A stretch of 64,000 nucleotides of DNA, from positions 1-64,000 of the forward strand of contig NZ_JAHZQZ020000022.1 of NCBI RefSeq assembly GCF_019449275.2. Reading direction: 5' to 3'. The position numbers and the translations under genes are program-made. The notes beneath the pieces are model-generated. The model was not told the DNA's origin, made no database searches, and saw only the letters and a program-made list of their open reading frames with translations. This DNA comes from Microbacterium sp. HD4P20 (GTDB taxonomy: Bacteria > Actinomycetota > Actinomycetes > Actinomycetales > Microbacteriaceae). This document shows, piece after piece, positions 51,602 to 60,360 of this stretch. Numbering within the stretch: position 1 is the stretch's first letter; every line of letters starts with the position of its first letter.

Positions 51602-52488
51602 CAGTCGTCTCCTTCGTCCACAGAATCCTTGGTCGTCCGCAACGTGCGCGCCGCGCGTGCGTGGCCGGCGCGCAGCCGCTCGGCGATCGCGTCACCCGAC
51701 AGGCGCCCGGCGAGATACCCGCCGGCGAACGCGTCGCCGGCGCCGACCGCCTCGACGACCTCGACCACGAGCGCCGGCTCGAACACCTCGTCCGCGCCGA
51801 CGAACGCCGTCGCGCCGACATCGCCGTCTTTGACCACGAGTTCCGCGACCTCGGGGAGCAGCGCACGCACGTCGGCGGCGGCATCCGTTCCCCACAGCGT
51901 CTGCGCCTCATCGCGGCCGACCAGCACGATGTCGGCGCTGCGCGCGAGCTCGAGGAGCGCGGGCGCAGCCGTCGCGGCATCCCACAGCGGTGCACGGTGG
52001 TTCACGTCGAACGACACCGTCACGCCATGCACGCGCGCCCGCGCGATCACTCGCGACAGGAACGCCGCCGCCGACGCCGAGATCGCGGCCGTGATGCCCG
52101 ACACGTGCAGCAGATCCACGCCCTCGAACGACACCGCCTCGGCGTCGGCCTCCGACAGGCGCGACGCCGCCGAGCCTCGCCGGTAGTACAGCACGCCGCG
52201 CCCGGGGTCCTTGACGTACAAGCCGGTCGGGTGGGCGTCGTCGAGCACGACGCGCGAGACGTCGACGCCGCGCTCGGTCAGCTGCCGTACGATCCGGCGC
52301 CCGAGCGCATCCGCGCCGAGGCGGCTGAACCACACGGCGCGGTGACCGAGGGCCGCCACGTGCGCCGCGACGTTGGACTCAGCCCCACCCGCATCCAGCA
52401 GGAACGTGTCGGCGTCGGCGGCGGAGACGGCGACGGCCGGCGTGACCATCGCCATCGTCTCGCCAATGGCGAGCAGCGTCGGGGGCAT
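51601..52488 (-). CDS. kdgK: 2-keto-3-deoxygluconate kinase (PfkB family)
   Basis: This 295-residue enzyme phosphorylates KDG to KDPG. It begins MPPTLLAIGETMAMVTP, followed by GGAESNVAAHVAALGHRAVWFSRLGADALGRRI, and ends with the PfkB signature VEAVGAGDAFAGGYLAGRL, whose Asp is catalytic. KDG specificity is inferred from its place between kduI and eda. An in-frame ATG nine codons upstream (52515) would run into the kduI end; 52488 gives the usual N-terminus. Confidence 0.9.
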   Translation of the reverse strand: MPPTLLAIGETMAMVTPAVAVSAADADTFLLDAGGAESNVAAHVAALGHRAVWFSRLGADALGRRIVRQLTERGVDVSRVVLDDAHPTGLYVKDPGRGVLYYRRGSAASRLSEADAEAVSFEGVDLLHVSGITAAISASAAAFLSRVIARARVHGVTVSFDVNHRAPLWDAATAAPALLELARSADIVLVGRDEAQTLWGTDAAADVRALLPEVAELVVKDGDVGATAFVGADEVFEPALVVEVVEAVGAGDAFAGGYLAGRLSGDAIAERLRAGHARAARTLRTTKDSVDEGDD

Positions 52489-52518
52489 CCTGCCAGCGTA
52501 CTCAGGCCGCGTCATCCG

Positions 52519-53373
52519 TCACCGGAGGTCGGTGACGGGGGCGGCATCCATGTCGTCGAACGCCTGGTTCTCGCCGGCCATCGCCCACACGAACGAGTAC
52601 GCCGCGGTGCCTACTCCGGAGTGCAGCGACCACGACGGCGAGATGACCGCCTGCCGGTCGGCCACCAGCAGGTGACGGGTCTCTTCGCGCTCGCCCATGA
52701 GGTGCACCACACGCGCCTCTTCGGGCAGGTCGAAGTACAGGTAGCACTCGGTGCGGCGGTCGTGGGTGTGGGCGGGCATGGTGTTCCACATCGACCCGGG
52801 GTGCAACTGCGTGACGCCCATGACGATCTGGCAGCTCTTGACGCCGTTCTCGTGGATGTACTGGTTCAGCGTGCGGCGGTTCGAGGTCACCTGGTCGCCC
52901 AGCTCGCGCACCGTCCCCTCGCCGGGCGAGACCAGCGCCGCGGGGTAGGCGGTGTGAGCCGGCGCCGAGAACAGGTAGAACTGCGCACCGCTTTCGCCCT
53001 CGGCAGGTGACGCGTCCGCGAACGACACGGAACGGATGCCCCGGCCGAGATACAGGCACGCTCCCGTGACGAGCGTGTAGACCTCGCCATCCGCGGTGAC
53101 GGTGCCGGTGCCGCCGACGTTGACGATGCCCACCTCGCGGTGCTCGAGGAAGTAGTCGCTGCGGATCTCGGGGTATCCGCCGAGGGACAGCTCGGCTCCC
53201 GCGGGGACCGCGCCGCCGAGCACGATGCGGTCGTGGTGCGTGTAGGTGAGCCGGATCTCACCGGGCACGAAGACGTCGGAGATGAGGTACGTCGCCCGCA
53301 GCTCCGCCGTGGTCATTCCTGGAATCTGGGCGGGGTTGGTGGCGTAGCGCTGCGGGATGTGGGTGTCTGTCAC
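52519..53373 (-). CDS. kduI: 5-keto-4-deoxyuronate isomerase
   Basis: This 284-residue zinc cupin converts 5-keto-4-deoxyuronate (DKI) to 2,5-diketo-3-deoxygluconate. It has MTTAELRATYLISDVFVPGE, GGYPEIRSDYFLEHREVGIVNVGG and the metal site TMPAHTHDRRTECYLYFDL (His-x-His and Glu), then SWSLHSGVGTAAYSFVWAM with the last ligand His. Length is normal (about 280). GTG 53373 is preceded by AGGAGAGAC, a good ribosome site. It follows kduD by 26 nt. Confidence 0.96.
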   Translation of the reverse strand: MTDTHIPQRYATNPAQIPGMTTAELRATYLISDVFVPGEIRLTYTHHDRIVLGGAVPAGAELSLGGYPEIRSDYFLEHREVGIVNVGGTGTVTADGEVYTLVTGACLYLGRGIRSVSFADASPAEGESGAQFYLFSAPAHTAYPAALVSPGEGTVRELGDQVTSNRRTLNQYIHENGVKSCQIVMGVTQLHPGSMWNTMPAHTHDRRTECYLYFDLPEEARVVHLMGEREETRHLLVADRQAVISPSWSLHSGVGTAAYSFVWAMAGENQAFDDMDAAPVTDLR

Positions 53374-53399
53374 GATGTCTCTCCTGTGGTTTCGGTCGG

Positions 53400-54164
53400 T
53401 CAGCGGACGAGCCAGCCGCCGTCGACGGGGATGACGGCGCCGGTGAGATAGGCGGCGGCGTCCGAGGCGAGGAAGACGAAGGCTCCCTGCAGATCGGATG
53501 CCTCGCCCCAGCGACCGGCCGGAATGCGGCTGAGGATCGACGCGGCACGGTCTTCGTCCGCGCGCAGGGGCGCGGTGTTGTCGGTTGCCATGTAGCCCGG
53601 CGCGATGGCGTTGACGGTGACGCCGCCCGCTGCCCATTCGTTCGCCAGCGCCTTGGTCAGGCCCGCGACGGCGTGCTTGGACGCGGTGTATGCCGGAACG
53701 AGAATGCCACCCTGGAACGACAGCATCGAGGCCACGTTGATGATGCGTCCGCCGCCCTGGGCCAGCATGTGACGGCCCGCAGCCTGCGACAGGTGGAAGA
53801 CGGCATCGAGGTTGACGGCGAGCACGTCGTCCCAGTCCTGGAGCGGGAACTCGGCGGCCGGCGCTCGGCGGATCGTGCCGGCGTTGTTGACCAGGATGTC
53901 GAGTCCGCCGAGCTCGCCGATGACCTCGTCGACGGCCGAGCCCAGCTGTTCGGGCGTGGCGCTGACGAGATCGCGCTGCAGGCGGAGCACGCGCCGGCCC
54001 GTCGCGGCGACGAGCTCGGCGGTCTCGGATGCATCGCCGCGGTCGAGCAGGGCGACGTCGGCCCCCGCCTCCGCGAGGGCGACCGCGGCCGCCTGACCGA
54101 GCCCGCGGCTGGTGCCGGTGACGAGCGCGACCTTTCCGTCGAGCCGGAAGGAATCGAGGATCAT
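53400..54164 (-). CDS. kduD: 2-keto-3-deoxygluconate dehydrogenase (SDR)
   Basis: This 254-residue SDR reduces 2,5-diketo-3-deoxygluconate to KDG with NAD(P)H. It has TGTSRGLGQAAAVALAEAG, NNAGTIRRAPAAEF, Ser in NVASMLSFQGG, YTASKHAVAGLTKALANEW and VIPVDGGWLV. The NNAGTIRR and SMLSFQGG phrases are typical of KduD. It overlaps the FAH-family gene by 4 nt and precedes kduI, the enzyme that makes its substrate. Confidence 0.94.
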   Translation of the reverse strand: MILDSFRLDGKVALVTGTSRGLGQAAAVALAEAGADVALLDRGDASETAELVAATGRRVLRLQRDLVSATPEQLGSAVDEVIGELGGLDILVNNAGTIRRAPAAEFPLQDWDDVLAVNLDAVFHLSQAAGRHMLAQGGGRIINVASMLSFQGGILVPAYTASKHAVAGLTKALANEWAAGGVTVNAIAPGYMATDNTAPLRADEDRAASILSRIPAGRWGEASDLQGAFVFLASDAAAYLTGAVIPVDGGWLVR

Positions 54165-55057
54165 GCGGCGGCCTCCTGGTCGCGTGCGGCGGTGACGAAA
54201 GGGGCTGTGAAGCGGGTGGTGAGCTCGCCGATCCCCGAGATGCGCACCGTGACGGCATCGCCGGCAGCAAGCGGGCGGTGCGCCTCCTGTGCGGCGGGGA
54301 GCTTCTGCGGCGTGCCTGTCGAGACGATGTCGCCGGGCTCGAGTGTCAGCACCTGGCTCAGATGGTGGATGACGAACGCGACACTGAAGATCGTGGTCGA
54401 CGTCGACTGCGAAACGGTCACCGCCCCATCGCGCACGACCTCGACCAGCAGGTCCTGCGGGTCGGGCACGTCATCGGCCGTGATGATCCACGGACCGATC
54501 GGCGCGAAGCCGTCGGAGCACTTGCCCAGCGCCCACTGACTCTGGCGGCGCTGCCACGCCCGATCCGACACGTCGTTGAGGATCGTGTATCCGGCGACGT
54601 GGTCGAGGGCGTCGTCGATCGCGACCCGCTGCGCGCGCCGCCCGATCACGACGGCGACCTCGCCCTCGTAGTCCACGTCGGTCGCGCCCGGTGGGATCGC
54701 GACGGGATCGTTCGGCCCTGCGAAGGTGTTCGGCGTCTTCACGAAGACATCCGGATACTCCGGCTCGGCCTCGGGCTCGGCACCGTCGGGCACGTGACCG
54801 CGGTAGTTGTACCCGAGGCACAGCATCTTGCCCGGCGCCACCGGGGCCAGCAGTGCCGCCGGGTCCAGCGCGGGCAGCGAGGACGGGTCGGATGCCGCCA
54901 CCGCCGCGCGCGCGGACGCCAGGGCTGCGGCATCCGACAGCAGCGCGGTCACAGACCCGGCCACGTGGCCGAGGTCGAGCAGCCGGTCGCGGCCGACTGC
55001 CGCCACGACGGCACCGGGCCGCGCGCCGTCGCCCGTGGCGTAGGTGACCAGCCTCAC
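54161..55057 (-). CDS. Fumarylacetoacetate hydrolase-family protein
   Basis: This 298-residue protein has the FAH fold: LCLGYNYRGHVPDGA, VDYEGEVAVVIGRRAQRV with the metal-binding Glu pair, GYTILNDVSDR, KCSDGFAPIGPWI and LEPGDIVSTGTPQKL. Relatives hydrolyse or decarboxylate keto acids, and some are 2-keto-3-deoxy-sugar-acid hydratases or hydrolases. Its step is not required by the simple GH88-KduI-KduD-KdgK-Eda route, so it may handle a modified or branch sugar (inference). It overlaps GH88 by 4 nt. Confidence 0.88.
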   Translation of the reverse strand: MRLVTYATGDGARPGAVVAAVGRDRLLDLGHVAGSVTALLSDAAALASARAAVAASDPSSLPALDPAALLAPVAPGKMLCLGYNYRGHVPDGAEPEAEPEYPDVFVKTPNTFAGPNDPVAIPPGATDVDYEGEVAVVIGRRAQRVAIDDALDHVAGYTILNDVSDRAWQRRQSQWALGKCSDGFAPIGPWIITADDVPDPQDLLVEVVRDGAVTVSQSTSTTIFSVAFVIHHLSQVLTLEPGDIVSTGTPQKLPAAQEAHRPLAAGDAVTVRISGIGELTTRFTAPFVTAARDQEAAA

Positions 55058-56250
55058 CAGTACTTCCTCCAGTCGGGGCGTGCCACCCGCATGAGTGCCT
55101 CCAGGTAGAAGTAGTCACCCCACAGGGTGCCCTCGTCCACGCCGTTGTCCTTGGGCAGGTCGTAGACGCTGTGCAGCAGCAGGGCATCCGAGTCCTCGGG
55201 CGCCGCCGGCGTGTAGTTCGCGATCAGCGACGCCAGGATCGCGTGCGCCCGAGCAGTCCATTCGGCCGCGCGCGCGGCATCCGACTCGACCTTCGCCAGC
55301 TCCAGCAGCCCGCACACCGCGATCGCCGCGGCCGAACTGTCACGTGGCGCGTCGCTGCCGTCGGTGTAGACGAGATCCCAGAAGGGCACGTCGTCGGCGG
55401 GCAGGTGCCGCAAGAAGTAGTCCGCACAGCGACGGGATGCCTCGAGCAGGCGGTCGTCACCGACGACCGCGTAGTTCATCGCGAAGCCGTAGATCCCCCA
55501 CGCCTGGCCGCGGGCCCAGCACGACTCGTCGAACGCGCCCTGCTCGGTCGCGCCGCGCAGCGGCTCGCCCGTCTCGGCGTTCCAGTAGAAGGTGTGGAAC
55601 GTCGAGTCGTCCTCGCGCATGATGTGCTCGCGCAGCTGAGCGGTGTGCCGGCGGACCGCGTCGGTGAAGCGCCCTTCGCCGCTCTGCTCACCGGCCCATG
55701 TCAGCAACGGCATGTTCATGAGGCTGTCGATGATCGTGCGCCCACGCTGCGCCGGGTCGGAGAGGTCGCCCCACGCCTGGATGATGCCCGCGGGCTCGAG
55801 GAAGCGTCGCATCAGGTGGTCGGCGGCCAGCAGCGACGCCGACCGCGCCGCCTCGTCGCCGGTCAGGCGCCAGGCCGCGACCGTCGAGAGCGTGTACAGG
55901 AATCCGAGGTCGTGGGTGTCGAGGTCTTCACCCTCGCGCACACGGCGCTCGAAGTCGCGCGCGTCGCCGAGGGCCGCATCGTGGAGTGCCGCGTCGCCGG
56001 TCAGCTCCCACGCGAGCCACAGCATGCCGGTGCGGAAGCTCGTGGTCCAGCCGCGGTTGCCGCCTTCGCCGATCCCGCCTTCCGCGGGGCGCAGCTCGTA
56101 CCGGTCGTCCACCGTCGTGTCGCCGGGAAAGCTCCCGCCGAAGGTCTCGATGTTGCGGCGGACGGTCGCGACGGCCGCGGCGATCGCAGCGTCGGTCTCG
56201 CGCGAGGATGCTGCCGCGCTGGTGCCCTGCACGGGCGAGGTGGACGTCAT
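55054..56250 (-). CDS. Unsaturated glucuronyl hydrolase (GH88 family)
   Basis: This 398-residue alpha/alpha-barrel enzyme hydrolyses the vinyl ether of delta-4,5-unsaturated uronyl oligosaccharides made by polysaccharide lyases, releasing DKI. It has TTSFRTGMLWLAWELTGD, DLDTHDLGFLYTLST with the conserved Asp, DSLMNMPLLTWA, DESCWARGQAWGIYGFAMNY, SSAAAIAVCGLLELA and GTLWGDYFYLEALMR. There is no signal peptide, so it acts in the cytoplasm on imported oligosaccharide. The ATG at 56250 gives MTSTSPVQG; a longer frame upstream runs into the YesL gene and is not used. Confidence 0.94.
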   Translation of the reverse strand: MTSTSPVQGTSAAASSRETDAAIAAAVATVRRNIETFGGSFPGDTTVDDRYELRPAEGGIGEGGNRGWTTSFRTGMLWLAWELTGDAALHDAALGDARDFERRVREGEDLDTHDLGFLYTLSTVAAWRLTGDEAARSASLLAADHLMRRFLEPAGIIQAWGDLSDPAQRGRTIIDSLMNMPLLTWAGEQSGEGRFTDAVRRHTAQLREHIMREDDSTFHTFYWNAETGEPLRGATEQGAFDESCWARGQAWGIYGFAMNYAVVGDDRLLEASRRCADYFLRHLPADDVPFWDLVYTDGSDAPRDSSAAAIAVCGLLELAKVESDAARAAEWTARAHAILASLIANYTPAAPEDSDALLLHSVYDLPKDNGVDEGTLWGDYFYLEALMRVARPDWRKYW

Positions 56251-56293
56251 GAGAGGGAATCCTTCGTAGAGAGAAGACGAGACGAGCGCCGGA

Positions 56294-56998
56294 TCAGGCG
56301 CGGACGGTCTCATCGAGATCGAGGTCGAGGACCGGGCGCAGCGTGTAGCGCGTGTTGGTCCAGGCGAGATAGAGGACAGCGGATGCCGTGAGCCCGAGTC
56401 CGATCGCCGGTGCTGCCGCGAACACCGCGGCCTGCACGGCGAGCGCCGCGAGCGAGATGGCCGTGAGGTACCACCGCCGCAGTCCGAGATACGCACTGGC
56501 GCGTAGCACGTCGCGCAGGCGCGCGGTCGGCACCTCGGCGATCGCGACGAGCGCGAGGAGGCCCACGGCGAGGGCGAGCACCGCCAGGACCGCGAGGAGC
56601 GGCACCGTGAACACCGCCGCCGGCGTGGCCGACAGCATCCGGACGTCCACCAGCAGCACCACGACGAACACTGTGACCCCCGCGCCGATCAGGAGGGCGC
56701 CGCGCCACGTGTCGCGAAGCCCCGCACCGAAGGCGCGGACCGGACCGAGCCCGCCCTCGCCCCGCCCCGCGTCGGCGTGCTCGCGGAAGGCCCGGAATGC
56801 GGCGGCCAGCCCGGGCGCGGCCAGCGGCGCGGCGACCGCCAGGAGCGGCCACGACCGCGCCGGGTCGGTCGTCGCCAGCAGCACCACGAGCGGGAGCGAG
56901 GTCAGCAGCAGCAGGAGGTTCGTGATGAGGCCGAGGTAGAGCATCCCGATGAGGGATGCCCATGTCTCGTGCGAGACCAGACCGTTCAGTCGCTTCAC
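56294..56998 (-). CDS. YesL-like (DUF624) membrane protein (locus 2)
   Basis: This 234-residue protein has about five helices. The opening SHETWASLIGMLYLGLITNLLLLLTSLPLVV and the RAFREHADAGRGEGG loop match YesL/DUF624 proteins. It is found next to uptake genes for pectic or other acidic oligosaccharides in other bacteria; molecular role unknown. GTG 56998 starts 2 nt after the permease stop. It resembles the protein at 39184 in the first sugar locus. Confidence 0.82.
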   Translation of the reverse strand: MKRLNGLVSHETWASLIGMLYLGLITNLLLLLTSLPLVVLLATTDPARSWPLLAVAAPLAAPGLAAAFRAFREHADAGRGEGGLGPVRAFGAGLRDTWRGALLIGAGVTVFVVVLLVDVRMLSATPAAVFTVPLLAVLAVLALAVGLLALVAIAEVPTARLRDVLRASAYLGLRRWYLTAISLAALAVQAAVFAAAPAIGLGLTASAVLYLAWTNTRYTLRPVLDLDLDETVRA

Positions 56999-57000
56999 GA

Positions 57001-57951
57001 TCAGCCCTTCAGACCACTCGTTGCGATGCCCTCGACGAAGTACTTCTGCCCCAGCAGGAAGATGATCGCGATCGGGATCACCGAGATCGTCAGGCCCGCG
57101 AACAGCAGCGCGTAGTTGGTGTCGAAGAGGTTGGAGACGAAGCTCTTGAGGCCCAGCTGGATCGTCCACAGGTCGGGGTTGCGCAGGTAGATGAGCGGCC
57201 CGAGGTAGTCGTTCCACGTCGTGACGAACGTCAACAGCGTGAGGCTCGCGAGCGCGGGGATCGACAGCGGCAGCATGATCCGGCGCCAGATCCCGTACTC
57301 GCTGAGTCCGTCCAGGCGCGCCGCCTCGGAGAGCTCTTCGGGGATCGTCTCGTAGAACTGCTTCATGAGGAAGACGCCGAACGCCCCGAAGGCCTGCAGC
57401 AGGATGATCGCCCACAGGGTGTTCGACACCTTGAAGTTCGACAGCAGGATGAACTGCGGGATCATGTACGACTGCCACGGCACCGCGATCGTGCCGACGT
57501 AGAGCAGGAACAGGACGTCGCGGCCGCGGAAGCGCATCTTGGCGAAGCCGTAGGCGGCGAAGGAGCCGGTGAGCACCTGCAGGAATGTGACGACGACCGC
57601 GAGGAACAGCGTGTTGCGGATCCACGTCAGCATGTCGGACTGCGTCCAGATGTCGATGTAGTTCTGCCACACGAACGTCTCGGGGAACCACTGCACCGGC
57701 ACCGAGAACACCTCGTTCGCGGTCTTGAGCGAGCTCATCACCATCCAGGCGAACGGTGTGAGCAGGCCGATCGCGAACACGATGAGGGCGAGGTACATCG
57801 CGATGCGACCGACGCGGCGCGCCGGCGTCATCTTCTCGGTGTCGACGGGGCGGGGGTCGCCACCACCGGCCAGCTTGCGCAGGCCCCGTCGCGGCGCCCG
57901 CGGAGCCACGATCGCGACGGTCCGCAGGTCTGACTGAGTCGTGCCGGTCAT
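57001..57951 (-). CDS. Sugar ABC transporter permease, MalG type (locus 2)
   Basis: This 316-residue protein has six helices after a 45-residue cytoplasmic start. The EAA loop is ELSEAARLDGLSEYGIWRRI and the end is QKYFVEGIATSGLKG. It overlaps the MalF-type permease gene by one base (TGATG-type junction). It would import unsaturated oligosaccharides for the cytoplasmic GH88. There is no ATPase gene in the locus. Confidence 0.94.
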   Translation of the reverse strand: MTGTTQSDLRTVAIVAPRAPRRGLRKLAGGGDPRPVDTEKMTPARRVGRIAMYLALIVFAIGLLTPFAWMVMSSLKTANEVFSVPVQWFPETFVWQNYIDIWTQSDMLTWIRNTLFLAVVVTFLQVLTGSFAAYGFAKMRFRGRDVLFLLYVGTIAVPWQSYMIPQFILLSNFKVSNTLWAIILLQAFGAFGVFLMKQFYETIPEELSEAARLDGLSEYGIWRRIMLPLSIPALASLTLLTFVTTWNDYLGPLIYLRNPDLWTIQLGLKSFVSNLFDTNYALLFAGLTISVIPIAIIFLLGQKYFVEGIATSGLKG

Positions 57952-58889
57952 CAGATGCTCCGCTTCTTGTTCCACAGGAACTGCAGGATCGTCACGATGA
58001 TGCACATGAAGAACAGGGCGACGGCCGCCGCCGAGGCGTAGCCGAACTGGCTCTCTTCGAAGCCCTTGCGGTAGATGAACTGCGACAGCACGAGCGTGGA
58101 CTGCCCGGGGCCGCCATCGGTCATGACGAGGATGAGGTCGAAGATCTTGAACGAGTTGATCGTGAGCATGACGGTGACGAAGAACATCGTCGGCCGAAGG
58201 CACGGCAGGGTCACGTTGACGAACCGCTGCCACACGCTGGCGCCGTCGACGCGGGCGGCTTCGTGCAGCTCGCGCGGCACGGTCTGCAACCCGGCGAGGA
58301 ACAGGATCATGTAGTAGCCCATGTCGCGCCACGTGCCGACGATGACGACGGCGGGCATCGCCCACTCCGGCGAGGTGAGCCAGCCTGGCGGGTTCTGGAT
58401 GCCGATGAACCGGAGGAACTCGTTGATCGGACCGTACTCGGGGCTGAAGAGCAGGTTCCACACCACCGCGATCGCCACGATGGAGGTGATGTAGGGGAAG
58501 AACGCCGCGGTGCGGAAGAACGCCACGCCCCGCAGCTTGTTGTTCAGCAGCAGCGCGAGCCCGAGCGAGACGACGATCGTCAGCGGGATGTGCAGCACCG
58601 AGTAGTACAAGGTGTTGACGACCGAGATGCGGAAGCTGCCGTCGCCGATCAAGCGCTCGAAGTTCGCCAGTCCGATCCAGTCCGCCTGCCCGAAGACGTT
58701 CCAGTTCGTGAACGCCATATAGAACAGCACGATGATCGGGACGAGGGTGAGCACGCCGAACCCGATGAAGTTCGGAAGGATGAAGCTCCACCCGATGAGG
58801 GTGTTGCGCAGCCGCAGCTTCGAGCGCCGGCGGCGCGGCGGCACCGACGGGGGCGCGGCGCCCGTCTCGGTCGCGGTGATGGTCGCCAT
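57951..58889 (-). CDS. Sugar ABC transporter permease, MalF type (locus 2)
   Basis: This 312-residue protein has six helices starting at LIGWSFILPNFIGFGVLTLVP. The EAA loop is ELHEAARVDGASVWQRFVNV. It is the partner of the permease encoded directly after it. A hairpin in the 129-bp gap upstream separates it from the binding-protein gene. Confidence 0.94.
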   Translation of the reverse strand: MATITATETGAAPPSVPPRRRRSKLRLRNTLIGWSFILPNFIGFGVLTLVPIIVLFYMAFTNWNVFGQADWIGLANFERLIGDGSFRISVVNTLYYSVLHIPLTIVVSLGLALLLNNKLRGVAFFRTAAFFPYITSIVAIAVVWNLLFSPEYGPINEFLRFIGIQNPPGWLTSPEWAMPAVVIVGTWRDMGYYMILFLAGLQTVPRELHEAARVDGASVWQRFVNVTLPCLRPTMFFVTVMLTINSFKIFDLILVMTDGGPGQSTLVLSQFIYRKGFEESQFGYASAAAVALFFMCIIVTILQFLWNKKRSI

Positions 58890-58932
58890 GGCGGACCTCC
58901 GGGTGGATGGGGAAGACGTTGGGGGTACCCCG

Positions 58933-58967
58933 GCGGCGGGCTCAGGTTCGGGTCCTGAGCCCGCCGC
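58933..58967 (-). terminator. Strong intercistronic hairpin between binding-protein and permease genes (locus 2)
   Basis: A perfect 14-bp stem (GCGGCGGGCTCAGG / CCTGAGCCCGCCGC) with a 7-nt loop lies about 50 nt after the binding-protein stop. It has no T tract. It is the counterpart of the hairpin at 37274 in locus 1. Confidence 0.7.
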
Positions 58968-59018
58968 GGGGCGGCGGTCGACGAAGCGTCGCCCGCGTGG
59001 TCGCGAGGCGACCCGGGG

Positions 59019-60311
59019 TCAGTCCAGGCCGACCTCGTTGGCGACGCGCTCCTGCGCCTCGGTGATCGCGTCGGCGACGGGAGCCGAGCCCGACATGATC
59101 GCGGTGTGCATGTCGTTCAGGATGCCCTGGATCGCAGCCGTCTTGCTCGAGGTCGGGTTCTCGGGGAACACCTCGTGCGTCGAGTACGCGAACTTCGACA
59201 GGTCGTCGGCGGGGGCGCCGTCCACAGCGAAGTAGGTCTCGACGACCGCGTCGCTCAGCAGCGCGGGCGTGATGCCGATGCCGGCGAGGATCTGCGCGCC
59301 CTCTTCGCCAGCGGCGAAGGCCAGGAAGTCCTTGGCGGCCTGCACCTTGGACTCGTCGATGCCGGCGTTGATGCCGAAGCCGGTCGGGTCGCCGAAGGTC
59401 ACCGGGGTGTTGTCCAGTCCGGCGGTGGACTCGTCGGACTGCGGGATCGGCGCGATGCCCCACTCGAAGTCGTCAGCATCGCCCGAGGCCTGCTGCGCGA
59501 TGAGCGTCGCGACGTACCACGTGCCCATGGGCAGCATGGCGGCCTTCTGCGTGCCGAACTCGCCCTGGTAGGTGAGCTGGTTGGCGCTGGAGGTGTTGAA
59601 GTCGACCTGGTCGCCGGCGGTCTGCAGTGCCAGCACGTTCTCGTAGAACGGCTCCATGTACTCGTAGTCGCCGGTGAGGACGTCGGTGTCGGACTGCGCG
59701 CTGGCGAAGCCCTGCACCGTCGACTGCCAGCGGTGCAGGTAGGCGCCCTTGGCGCCGGACGCGGCGAGTCCCTCGGTCAGCGCTGCGGCCGCCTCGCTGT
59801 AGTCGTCCCACGTCCACGAGCCGTCCGGGTGCTCGACGCCGGCCTGGTCGAACAGGTCCTTGTTGTAGTACAGGACCCACGAGTCGTTGCGGTAGGGCAC
59901 CGCGTAGGCCGCACCGTCGACCTCGTACGACGCCGCGCCGCTGATGTCGTCGGGCAGCTCGACATCGGACACGTCGAGGAGCTGGCCGCCCTCGACGAAG
60001 GTCGAGACGAACTTGACCTCCTTCTGCGTGATGATGTCGGGGCCCGAACCCGCGGCGAGGTCGGCGGTGATCAGCGTGTTGTACTCGGCCGGGTCGTAGC
60101 CCTTGAGCTCGATCGTGACGTCGGGGTTCTCTTCGTGGAACGCGTCGGCCAGGGCCTGGAACTCGGGGGTGGTGTCGAGACTCCAGCCCGAGAGGGTGAG
60201 CGTGACCGGACCCGACTCCTCTGCCGGGGTCTCGGAGCCGCCGCTGCAGGCGGCGAGCGAGAGCGTCGCCACGACGGCGACGCCGGCCGCGGCTGCGAAC
60301 TTGCGCTTCAT
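59019..60311 (-). CDS. Sugar ABC transporter solute-binding lipoprotein (locus 2)
   Basis: This 430-residue lipoprotein has signal MKRKFAAAAGVAVVATLSLAAC with lipidated Cys at about 22. The pattern (LTLSGWSLDTTPEFQALADAFHEENPDVTIELKGYD, VPYRNDSWVLYYNKDLFDQAG, DPTGFGINAGIDESKVQAAKDFLAF) is carbohydrate uptake family 1. It presumably captures unsaturated uronic-acid oligosaccharides. It follows the DUF2264 gene by 49 nt, with AAGGAG before the ATG. Confidence 0.94.
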   Translation of the reverse strand: MKRKFAAAAGVAVVATLSLAACSGGSETPAEESGPVTLTLSGWSLDTTPEFQALADAFHEENPDVTIELKGYDPAEYNTLITADLAAGSGPDIITQKEVKFVSTFVEGGQLLDVSDVELPDDISGAASYEVDGAAYAVPYRNDSWVLYYNKDLFDQAGVEHPDGSWTWDDYSEAAAALTEGLAASGAKGAYLHRWQSTVQGFASAQSDTDVLTGDYEYMEPFYENVLALQTAGDQVDFNTSSANQLTYQGEFGTQKAAMLPMGTWYVATLIAQQASGDADDFEWGIAPIPQSDESTAGLDNTPVTFGDPTGFGINAGIDESKVQAAKDFLAFAAGEEGAQILAGIGITPALLSDAVVETYFAVDGAPADDLSKFAYSTHEVFPENPTSSKTAAIQGILNDMHTAIMSGSAPVADAITEAQERVANEVGLD

Positions 60312-60360
60312 GGGGGGTACTCCTTTGTGATTGCCGGACCCGTCATCGGGCCCTTCGGGG